DNA of 64,000 nt from positions 215,001-279,000 of the forward strand of contig CAJNDS010002545.1 of the NCBI GenBank assembly GCA_905221605.1. Direction: 5' to 3'. The translations under genes were made by a program, and so were the position numbers. The first letter of the stretch is position 1. Each line of letters begins with the position of its first letter. The notes under the pieces are model-generated. The model searched no databases, had not been told where the DNA came from, and worked only from the letters and a program-made list of their open reading frames with translations. Below are positions 41,821-53,800 of the stretch, in pieces. This stretch comes from Symbiodinium natans (Eukaryota; Sar; Dinophyceae; Suessiales; Symbiodiniaceae).

Positions 41821-44800
41821 TCAGCTTCTGCGATCAGCTGTGGGAGGAGGAGGAGGTCGCATCATTCCGAGTGAGGACGCTCTCGTGGGACGAATCCACT
41901 CCGGCTCGACACGGTTGGAGTGCAGATACCGCTGGTAAAACCTGGTATCGCGGAGCAGCTCATTCAATTGGGTCTGACCGAGGCAAGCAAACCCGTCAGG
42001 GATGCGGAGAGATCGAGCCAAGTCCACGTGGCGTGGTGCAGGATCCCGACGGCTTCCGCTCAGGGGAAGTTGATCCTGGAAGAAACGACTGATCTCCGCC
42101 ATCACTTCTGAGACGGTGCCTACCCTTGGTGTGAACAAGTCACCATCGTAAGAGAGAATCGTGAAAGGTCTCTGTCGCCCTTCCGGGGACTGCTGGGCGG
42201 CGTAAATGATCATGGATATCTCATCAATGAGATAGAGCCTTGACTGAAAGGCCACAAAGAAAGCTTCATCCAATGAGACTCGGTCATCTCCCGGACGGTA
42301 GGCGATTGAGACTCTGGCGTCAGCCCGGTGAGTGCCAGCGAATGCTTTCCTCTCGTTGGCATCAGCCCCGGGTGCTGGATTGTGCAAATGGGCGAACATG
42401 TCCAGCTGGGCCAATGAAGTGATACCCATACCACGGGACGCAAAATTGTAGGCGTCGAGGGGGTTGGTGAGAGCGTCAGCGATCGACTGGCCTCCCCTCT
42501 TCATTGCCGATTTTCTCATGCTTACGCATTTGCTGCGCACTGCTGCAGGGAGACTTTGATCTTGTGCTTCGCGCGTTCCTCGCTCTGCACGGTGCCGGTT
42601 CATGGCCAACCCCGGCCGGGGGGCGATCGACATAATGTCGATGTTCCGTCCCTTCCGGGAGGACTCCAGGCGTCGTTTGCTGGGTTCGGCAACATGTGCC
42701 ATGTCACTCTCAGCTGCGATTCTGGAGCCGCAGAACTGGCACTCAATCATTCCATCGATGTAATGTTTACGGCAACTGGTGCAGTAAAACCAGGGAAAGG
42801 AGACAAGCTCCTGGACGATGAAATGGTCGAGCTCGGAGCGGTACTTTCGATCCACTCGGATGCCCTTTGCGGAGAACCACACCTTGAGCGTGGAACCCCA
42901 CTTGGCTTCCGCCAGTGGCTCGGGCCGCGGTGCGTTGTCGGCGAACTTGAGGTCCTCGAGCCTGATGATCTCATCTTCAACCGTGAGGTTCTCTTCGTGG
43001 GCGATTTGGTACGGCCTTGTCATGTCAGTGATGTAGTGCCGGTACTCATGGAAGTTGAGCCTGGTCTGGAGGTTTTCGAGGTAGTCAAGGTAGCAACCCT
43101 CCTCCGACCAATCATCCAAATGGCCCTGCTCGAAGATTGGACGCGGCTCCCGCCCGTCGTGAACATCCTTGCACGCATTGTGCAGTCGGACGCGGAGCAG
43201 CTCGTACACACGGTTGTGCCAGATGGGAACCTGGGAGTGGCGATCATAGCAGTAAACAATGTACCTGTTGGAAATCCAGTCAGGTGTCTGAATTGCATCT
43301 GCCTTGGATCTAAAGATCCGCACGCCCTCCAGGGCTGCGAGTTGCAGGTCGATGACAAATTCAATGTCAGCATCTTCACGAACGCCTGCATGACTCTCCC
43401 TCTGCCACGCCGGTACGGGAGACATCATCACGAAGTAACGGCTGGCACTTCCATCTGTAGCAACCCCTCCCGGGATGAGACCATCTCGAACAATGGAGTG
43501 CAGATAGCAACGATACGTGCCGTGGTAAGCCAACTTTGGCATGCTTTCGAAGGCCTCGCTGGTGTAACCAGTGGTTCCCACCCTGGGCCTGTTTGCCAAA
43601 TTGGGTTGCCAAAGAGAGGACAGATGGTACGAGTCGGTGTTCAGTGCCATCACGTCCGTCTCTTCCGAGAGGAGTATTCCGTCGTGCCCCTGAATCGCTC
43701 TAAAGGCACGCAGCTGGACCTCCCTGTCGGGTTTAATGACAACCTTGACTTCGAACCGCACTTTGTCGTGAGTGGATTTGAGGACGTCCACCACGTGCTC
43801 CACACGAAGGCCTCTCCACATCATTCCCAACTTCTCGAAAAATTCGGACCATTCAATAGAATTGTCCCTAGCTGAGATGTGGACCGCCATTTCTGGCGCT
43901 CGCCGATTGGCGAATCCCCGGGCGAGGAAAGACATCTTCTTTGACAAGCAGACCCGGGCGTTCTCCGTGAGGAAACGGTAATCATCCGGCAAATCAGGGA
44001 GCTGATCAGCGGTAACCCAACGCGGCAGCGTGGGAGGCCTCGGCTTTGCCTTTGGGACAAGGGGTGCCTGTGCAACGGCCTCGCTCGGCTGAGGGGCGTC
44101 GGGGTCATCGATGACGACCACGGGAGAAGGGGGCGCGATCACCTCAGCTTTCTTCAAGGAGTAGGTGTCGGCATTCTCATAGGGATCATCATCCTGCTCC
44201 ACGAATTGGCTAAGGAGGGTAATTTCCTCTTCAGCCGCGACCGCGGTGAGTTCTTCCTGCGTGATACCCTCTGCCGCTTGGTTGGCCATGACAAGGTGTT
44301 CCTCAGCGACAACATTGATCGGGTCGCCGTCTTCAATCGCGAGGACACAGCCTGCGCCGGGCCTGGTGTCATTCCTGGCAAAGTCGAACTCAGTGATGGG
44401 CTGCGGATTGCAGCTCTGAGCCGAGTCATCGTTGACGACTTCGTACTCCGCCTCCGCCAGGAGTGGGCCGGCCAACACAATCTCCTCTTCTGCCTCCCTC
44501 GCCAGAGGTGGGTCCGGGGAATCAACAATTTTGGAAAGGATTCTCCCGGACGCGGGGGGCACGGTGAGGAACGGTTCGGGCTTGTTCAACACAAAGTGTG
44601 CATGAAAAACGGCCTCTCTTTGGTTTGCGATGAGTTGCTGTTCAACAGCGAGAAGGCGGTAATCTGTGAGAATGCCGCGGAGCATCGCCGCGTGCCACCT
44701 AAGGGTGCTCTGCAGATTTTGATCCGACGCGTCAGCGTGGAAGCCATCAGGCCTGCTGGTCTGCTCATAGAGCTCCACAGGGTCAATGATGGTGCATCCT

Positions 44801-47800
44801 CCGCTCATCAGATCTCGGGCGTGATTCTTCATGCACCTGTCATAGAGCTCCCCGACCGGGAAGAAACAGGAGTGATGGCTGCCCATCAAGAAAGACACAC
44901 CCGAGACGTCAGTCCGGTGGAGGAGCTTGCACGCTCTCTCACACGCCCGATCAACACGAAGCTTCTGCTTTGCAGGCCAAGTGTCAATCTGCTCGAGCTC
45001 CTCGGCTGTTCGCTTTGTGAACTTGCTCTGAAGATGCCAAGTGTAGCCATGATAGCCGTGTTGGCCCCATACATCGTTTCCTGACCATCCAAAAATGATG
45101 TGGGTAGCCGCCCCTTCCGGGCGGTGATCCCTCGCCTCGTTAAGGTGCTTGAGCGCCTCATCGATGAGCTGGTCGAGGTGATACCCCCACTTCATTGAGT
45201 AGATTAGGCTCTCCACTTCTGGATTGTTCCTGAAAACGTCTTGCATGAGCGGCTCAATGGTCATGCGGTGCGTAGGCTTCCGCCCCGTGTAATGGCACAA
45301 CGCAAGGGAAGAGTCTCCGACGATCAAGAACCGTCGCCTCTCTTCCGGAGGGAGTGAAATGCGCTGAAGGGCAGGAGTAAAGAGCTTCTCGACAAGACTC
45401 GAAGTCTTCGCAAAATACTGGAAGTCGGAAGCGCCTACGCTAAGATTGGCAATTCTGCGGCAAATGTCATAGTGCTTAGTGGAATCGATTGCACCGCCCG
45501 CCTTCGGTCCAAACGCCAGGGTGGCCAGATCCTGAGCATGTCGGTAAAGGATCTGTATCCAACCCCCCAGGGTGGAGTCACGAAGCACGGAGGCATCAAT
45601 CTCGGTCTCCGAAAACACACGGACTCCGTGCTTGCGATAGAATCGCTCGTAAAGCACCGTCCAATGGGACGAAGGGTCCTCTTCACGCAGCTCCCGCCAG
45701 CGGTAGATGGGAATTGTGCCGAGAAATAAGTCGTCGTCGGCATCATCATCCTGTGGCTCAACCACAGCTTCCGCCAGGTCACTGAAACTCGGTGGAAGAA
45801 GGATGCCAGCCATGGCGTCAGCCAGGCGGTCGGGGTCCACTAGCGCTTGCTTGAACTCCGCGACACGCTGCTGGCGTTCCTCGTCAGTCAGAAACTCGGT
45901 CATGGTCGGCGAGGTGATGATGGCTGGGCACGCTGGGACTACAGGGGAGCTTGATCTAGCCGCTGCAGAGGAGTTCACTTCCTTAAAGGCTTTGTGAATA
46001 GCCCGTGCAAGAGGTTTACTGTAATTTTCTGATTCCTTCAGGCATTTAGCATGCTCGTGGCTACGAGTGCACTTTTTGTCATTGAGACGATTGTACACTG
46101 TTTGAAGGGTAGTGGCAACACACCACGGCTTTTTCACGGGAACACCCTTCTTGTTATGCAATCCGAACCTGCAACCATCAAATTTGGCATAAACAAACGG
46201 ATGCCTATCAAGCCACTTCCTCACTTTGTCCCATCCCCAATACTCACAGTCCCTTGGCCATTCAACACAGTAGTCAACGGACGCCTTATCAAGGCCCTGA
46301 GAAAGATCAACGAATGATGCCCACAACTTCTTGAACTTTCTTCTGGCATCAAGCACAGCATCTCTATTTTTGGGAACCTTAAGGTTGATTCTAGTCCATT
46401 GACTGCCACCAGTGCAAGGCAAGCTAACCCATGTTAGAACACGAGCGCCAGCTCGGTGGTGTTCTTTGGCAATGTCGATGATGGCTCTACGGGTATCTGG
46501 TGAGTTAAGGTCCATGCTTTCGGTGACTCTAACTACCTTACACTCGGGAAACTCATGATGAGCTATTTCCCCAATGATGGAGTCATCACTACAGCAAACC
46601 TCTATAATGACCCGCTTCGTTTTGCTGTCGGGCCTCGAGTCGCTCGCAACGGCGGGCGGCGGAACGCTGGCCGGTGTAGCCTTACGGCTCTCGAGCTTCC
46701 GCTGAGTGATTCCCATCAATAGCAAGGCATTTCGCCACTTTTCAGCATTGGTAAAGGGTTTTGTAAGGATGTCAGCAGCTTGAAGATTGGTGTTGATGTA
46801 AGCAAGGTCATAGTGCTTCCTACGAAACTGCTCTGCGATCCATCCTAAATTGATTCTTTGAGTCTTGTCAGAATGACGGAAGGCTGGGGATTTTCCAGAC
46901 TCTAGGATGCGGATGGTGGCCTGATTATCCTCTAAGACAACTGGCTGAATCGAATGAGGCACAGACATTATTAGTCCGAAGTCGCAAGGTTTCCTAGTGA
47001 CTCCAACCTCAGTATCGACACCACCCCCCGAACCCCTTATGCCCTCGGCTTCCCTCTGGAGGATGGCCTCCGCTTCCGCGTGGCGGCGGTATTCTGCGGT
47101 GGACCTTCTATACACGAGGATGCCATACTCGAAATCATCTGGAGGCAGAGTGCGTTCGTCTTCATCCAATTCTTCCCAAGCAACCGCCCTTTGATGCAAA
47201 GTCCACTTCCCTTTTTGGAGCAACCAAAGATCCCTGATAGGGTGACTAGTCAGCTCAACGGGAAAGGGTAAAGAGCTACTTTTGCTAAAAACCTCCACAA
47301 TCCTTCCGTCTGCAAGGAGATGACGTCCTGTCTTGTTGATGGTCGAGATTCCCTGGAAAGGATAAGATTTGGGTTTGAAATCGTGCTTAGCAATGTCACT
47401 ACGAAGAGGCTTGGGAGCTGTATCCCCCCCCGCGTTCAGGAGCACGCTCCATAGTGCAGATGAAGGAAGACCCAAGGCTCGCAGAGTAACGTTCGCACAT
47501 ACGACTTCTGCTTCAGTGGAACTAAGCGCGGTGCTCGTTTGCTTTTTGCTAAAAGCGGACAAGGGAAAGTAGGTGTTGGGTCCTACCAACGCGAGGAAAC
47601 CTCCTGAAGTGCTTTTGTTGTCATGTTCGCCTGCGTGATCAGAATCAGCGAACAGCCAGAGCTTACACTTATCAAGGGAGTCTCCTATAAAGCAGGTCAT
47701 TCGATGGTCAAGAGTGGACGCAACATAACACATGAGTCTGTGCAGTGCCTTGTCGCAGTCGGCAGACCACTTAGTGACCCGGCTAGCTAAACCCTGGACA

Positions 47801-50800
47801 GCACGTAATAAGTCATAACGAGCCATCCTTGCTGCAAACAGCAACTTCATGAGCACACGACTCGCAATAGGAGCAAGCTTGCCTTTGGGTTCAGCCTCCG
47901 CGTCAGTGGGGCGAGCGATTTTGTCATCATAGAAGGGCGTTGATACCTTTTTAAGGTTATGCCACTCGGGACCAGTGAGTTCTTTGTAGCGGTCGATGGC
48001 CTGCTGCAAGAAGGAACTCATGTCATAGACGACTTGTCTGGTCTTAGCATACATACAACCCTGATGATCACTCAACTGATTGACATCATAGAAAGCGTGT
48101 TTGCGGGCTGCTTTCTTGGCATTAAGTTTGTCTCTAATCTTTTTCACGGCTGCCATTGCGGAACGCTCGGTGTGACCGTTGGCGGCAAGATAAGTAGCAC
48201 CTGTCCATAAGTGATCACGTTTGTGCTTAGCACCCCCCGTGTCCCAGAGCTCGTCTGGCGCGGCCTCAGAACCTAGAGGGCGCATCAATGTGAGTCTGTG
48301 CGGACTAAGGTCAAGTGCGACGGCTTCCGCCGCGCGAGGCTTGAACAACGCCTTGCGGGGCTGAACGTGATGTCGGACAACCATCCCTTCTTCAGGGTAG
48401 TATTCGGTGAAATCTTCTTTGGCTGCGGCAGTGGCAGGTTTGGCAGCGGGATCAGGAAGGGATTTGTCGAAGACATGCGCAAAAGGATGATCGGCTTTTC
48501 CAAGCGATGAAGACTGAGATAAGTGTTCACATCCCAGATATCTTCCGATGGGAGTAGGTGTATCCATATCGATGCGAGAGCCGATGAGTTCCCAACCCTT
48601 GGCTAGGTTCTCTTTTGGCCCGGCCATCTTGAAATCATCTACATACACGGCTAATAAAAGCTTCAATGTGGGATGATAAAAGACAGATGGCCATGCAGCG
48701 GGAAACACGAGCTCAAAACCAACCTCCCGTAAGCGCTTTTCGCAATGTTGCTCCCAGAAGCCCCCGCTGTCTGGGTGCCCGTAAAGAGCCAATCTGAGGC
48801 GGACGACGGGGTCCCTAAACTTGCCGACCCACTCCTTAGGCCAACGCTCACGTGGGAGCCTGACCCAAGTGTCAGCGCCTTTCAGAGTCGTTTGCGTGTA
48901 CGCCTGTTTACCATCCCCCTGTTCCACATCGTGGCCGGGGGCATGGCCATAGGCGTCGAGAACCTTACCCGCTTCCATGGTGGCGGGACTAGAGCCCAGC
49001 TCACTAAAGAGAGCGGTGTCATTGTTCTCGTCCTTCACATTGTTGCCCTGAAAGACGGTCCTACCCTTGAACTTCCGTAAGGGATTCCCTTTAGGAAGCT
49101 CACTGCCCTTTTCCACGCAGATTTCAAAGATTTTGCCAACGTGGGCCTTCTTTCCTCTTTTGGCTGCCTCTTTAGAGACTTCTTCCCATTCACGAACAGA
49201 TGACATGTCCCAGGCTTTCTTCTTCATCAACTTTTCCCATTCAACTTCAAGAGAAGCTTGGGCCTGAGGATCAGCTAACAGCTCTTTTCTTCCTACTGGC
49301 CTGGCAACCATAGCCATAGCTTCCTGAACTTGCTCGGCAGTAAGAGCGCGGGAAACAGGGATCTTGTCCCTATGTTGATGATTGGACATGGGAACTGTAG
49401 GCATACATGGGAAATCTTTAACAGCTTCTTCCGAAGTGTGGGGTTTGGTAAGGATGTCGAACTCAGTACGACCAACCCATTTGAAGCTGAGCTTCTTGTT
49501 GCGCTTGCGTACATGACGCCATTCATCACAATCGGCTATGATGTCCGTACCTCCAATTGGCATGATTTTGGTCAATCTCTCTTTACCAAGAGCGGAGATA
49601 GGAACAGGACAATCAGTGAGATCAGGGGAGAACAGTTCACGTCTCGGAGAGTAGTGAAAGCGGATGAGCTTATCCCCCCGAATTGTCCATTCATCTTTAA
49701 CCGGATTAGCTACTGCAGATGGCCTGGCGCTGCTACTTGACGAGGGAGTTTCTCGGGCCTCGAGATCTCTCAAAGCTTGCTCTCGAGCCTCATCATCAAT
49801 GGCCTTCTCCTTTTGTGCTTTAGAGAGACGGACCCATAGATCGCTCGGAATGCTGTCCGGCTTTCTAGAACCTCTAGTCCCCCCGTAGCGACGACCTAGT
49901 GTACCCCCCGAATCATAGTACTTCCCACCTTCCGGCAGAGGAATCTCCTTGCCGGTTTTGGGGTGAAGAACTTTAGGGGGCTCAACCTTCCGGTCGGCGT
50001 CAGAAGCTTCAGCGGCCTGTTCAGCTGAGGGCTCAGCGTCCTGATTGTGGAGTGACTCCGTCGCTGGTCGCTCGAGGGCATCGGCAGCGAGACCTTGTTG
50101 CACACGTTCGTACCTCTGTTTCATGGGAAAAGTGAAATCACCTTCAGGCACCTTAAACTGGTATGCTCTTATGGGCTTGATGCATTCATGGAAGTCCTGT
50201 CGATTTAACTCTTTCAGTGAAAGAACCAATACCTCGTGCTTCCATTTCATGCCCGGCTGAAAATGATATCCCACGAAAACACCTGGTTCAGCAGTTGGCT
50301 CGAACCTTTCACGATTCTTGCGCTTTTTCTTGGGTCCAACCCAATAGTCGATTCTGCAACCAAAGGGAATGACCTTTCCCGGGAACTGGCTCCCGAAACG
50401 CTTGAACCACGGTGTAAACTTCGCCCCATGGGGGTTACTTATATTCACAGCGGTACACGCATGCTCGAGAGCCTGTGGCCAGTACACATGCGAGAGCCCG
50501 GCCTGAAGCAAATTGCTTCTAGTACCCTCGGTGGTGGCGCGCACTGCGCGTTCTGCGATCGCGTTGGATTGATGAATATACGCTTTGGATTGTTCATGTC
50601 TCCAACCTAAGAACTTGGCGGCAGAGATGAGTTCTTTAGCTTGATCGCTGTAGAATACCCCTACCTCGTCAGAGGAGGAAACGAAATGTTGCAATGCTGC
50701 AATGCACTCATCCTCTGACCTCAGTGCTGAAGGGTAGGCATACGTAAAAGAAGTCGCAACATCCTTCAGTACGAGGGCCAATCTGGATTCTTCTATAACC

Positions 50801-53800
50801 GTATCCCTATCACGGTACACAATGATGTGATCCGCAGTGATATGGTCTCCAAACGCCTTATCTTCGACGCTGTGCCAGCCATCCGTTTGGTACGAAGGCG
50901 GCTTGTACATCTTAGCTCTTTGGCAAACATCACAGAATGGATTTTTGGGAAGGTGCGTCATGAGATGCGCCGCTGACTTGGCTTCTTTCTTCAAATTCTC
51001 AATGCGCCTCGACCTCTTGCCTTCCCCACCACTACCCTCACCAGGATCCCCATCTGGAGCATGCCTCTCTCCTTCCGGAGGAGGAGGGAGGACGCTCGGC
51101 TCACCTGAATCGGGTTTCGGCGACCTGATCAGTTCCGTTTTATCAAGGAACTCTTCATCCGGAGATGAAGGGATGGGGGCAACAGCTTCCTTCAATAACC
51201 CCTCGACTTTTGACCAATCTGGTTCATCCGAAGGTGGTTCGGCTTTGGAGGCTTCTTTGGCAATCTTCTTCTTGTCTGAGGGTTCCTCAGGCTTTTTTTT
51301 CAACTTCACTTTAGGCTTGCTTTTCGGTTCTGGGGCCGGAGCTGGAGGATCCATAGTAGCTAACTCGTAAAGAGTCATCTCCTCATCGATTTCCGCAGGC
51401 ACTGCTGGAGGGAAGTTCTTCTGTTTCGGCAGCAAGAACCCCAGTGACTTAAGCTTCTCTAGCTGATGCGAATCCAGCCTGTGCACAGCGCGATTGACGT
51501 ATCCCGTGATGCTCCAACGCTCGCCCTTCCAGGGAGTGACGCAATGGAAAGTCTTTGGATCGAAGGAAATGATCTTCGACTTCGACCTGTGCAAACGACC
51601 TCCCAGTTTGGCACCAGTGGGGGCGATCTTGTTGATGCAACCTGGCTCATCCTTCCGGATGGTGTCATCGTGAATCCACAATTCGCCTCCGGTGAAATCG
51701 CCGACTGCAATGGTGTAGTTGAGGTGTTCACGGTGATTGTTGACATCCTTGTGCATTTTAACGCCTGAGTTCTGATTGACAGCAATCGATGTTATTGGGC
51801 CATCCGCTCCATGATGTTTAAGATAGGACAGAAGGTACTTAATCACCTTGGGGTAGGAATGAGTGCGATTGGTTATCCCTTGCATCCCCCCATGTGAAAA
51901 AGCCCCGAAAATCATGTACTTCGAGTCCTTACTGTCCTTCGGTTTGATGGCTTTCCTGTTGAACCTAGATTGCTTAAAGTTTGAGTCCTTCAGCAATCGC
52001 AAGCATGCCTGATGGGAGAAATCCTGCTCCTGGATAAGTTGCGCGGCAATCTGTTCAGGGTTGGTGATGGTCTCAACAGCATCATCCGTATCGATCCGAG
52101 TAGACTCGTGTCTTGAATGGGCAGGACAAGCGATACCCTCCTTCCAAGACTTCAAGTACGGAACGTTATCCTTCACATCAAGGAAAACCTTGTCACCTCC
52201 CGGACTCCTGAAATAGGGTCTCTGAAATCCTTTCCAAATGAAGTCGTAACCCAGATCCATGCATCTCTGTCCTACTGAAAGAACATTGGGAGTGTCGGGG
52301 AGAACATAAGGCTTGGCTATGCTGTTGAGGGATGGTATCCCTACATCACATTGCGTGCCTGCGTAACTCGGTCCATTCGCAGTGCAAATGTTGATTGGGC
52401 AGTCCGATTCGTACGGATGCAGATTCACAAGCTCCCGCTCTGAGATGAGATCCTGAGCACTCCCTGTGTCACCAATCCATTCGATGGGTGGCGATTCTGA
52501 TGATAGTTGAACCTTAGCGGGACAAGACACTCTCAACCCTTTTGGAATGCAATAGTTGCAACCAAACTCCGTATCGCAACAGTAATTGCAACGGCTTGGT
52601 TTGTCCTCCAGACTGTCTTTGACCGTAGCTCTCAACATGCGAGCGGCCATAAGTGCATCTCTGGTGGATTGATTGTCTGGCTTGGGAATGTAGTCAACAG
52701 ACCACTTCTTGTCATACCTGCGCTGAGGATTCTCAACAGGGAACTTAAGCTCTCCATCTCTGAGTGGGAAGTTGATGTACATTGGGCTGTTGTCAAAAGA
52801 CACTGCTGGTAGCGCCAAACGCATGTCAGTGGAACACTGAGGGGGCCAGTACGACTCATCCTTCCGGAGAGTAAAAGCGTCGGCTTGGGAAGCCGTGCCG
52901 GCCATCATTGCTCCTAGAAGGCAAACTGCTGAAGGGAGAGAAGGTCCGCCACTCCTCCTTCGAGCTGAGCCCTTCGAGTTCCCGGAGCCATGTGATCCTT
53001 TCGAACCCTTGCTTCCCTTAGAACCCTTGGAGCTAGCCCTGGAGCCCTTGCGTTCCTTCTTCTTCTTCTTGTCCTTGCTCTTGTCAGGGCGCGCAGATCC
53101 CTTCTGACTTCCGTCGGGTGTAGCAGCGGCACCTGGCTTTCCGGTGTGCATGAATTTGCAATTCTCTCCACGGTCGCAACGACCTTGTTTGTAGAACTTG
53201 CACACTCGAGGCTTTCCTGACGGGGAGTTGGGTCTTGAAGGACTTCTCCCTCGGCCTCCGCCGGGTGACTGCGATCTGCCACGTCCGCTGGGCGTCTGGT
53301 GCTTGTATTTACAACTGCCACCATTCTTGCAACTGCCGTTCTTGACAAAAGAGATGCAAAACCCTTTGGGTACTTTCTTGGGTGCAGGCGCAGTAGGAAC
53401 AGCAGGAGCTCCAGTTTGCTTGGCAATCCGCTCCCGGTTCCTCTCGAGCCTTTTTCGATTCAAGTGGCTATTGGCGGCGTCGTAGAGAAATTTAAACGAT
53501 CTTTCACTGGAGCCTTCGGCAGCCCTTTCATAGATGGCAATATCGTGCTGAAGTGCTTTGCATTTCTTTACCTGCCTATGAAAGAGCGGTTCGAGAACCT
53601 TGTCTTCAGGGGTGGTCTGAATGCCTGAAAGCACCGTATCCCAGTTCCTAACGAACATCACAAGGTTTTCGTTTACCAATGTCACTGAAAGGAGGTCTTC
53701 CATGTCATACACGGAATTGTGTAGGATGTTTGTAGCAAAGTGCTGATGAAGGAGAAACAGGATTTGTCTACCCCTCACTAGCCTCCCGGCGTGAGCCTCC

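Noticed and set aside
42556-43875. 439-codon open frame on the plus strand opposite the polyprotein, and similar plus frames at 44206-45084, 50837-51370 and 53807-54238
   Set aside because: They lie antisense to a frame with clear domains and show no motifs; the GC-rich codon usage of the polyprotein opens the complementary frame.
42170-52870. Many CTTCCGG motifs across the copia element
   Set aside because: They mostly fall in Pro-Glu-Gly and similar codons of the polyprotein; without counts against expectation I do not claim a regulatory motif.
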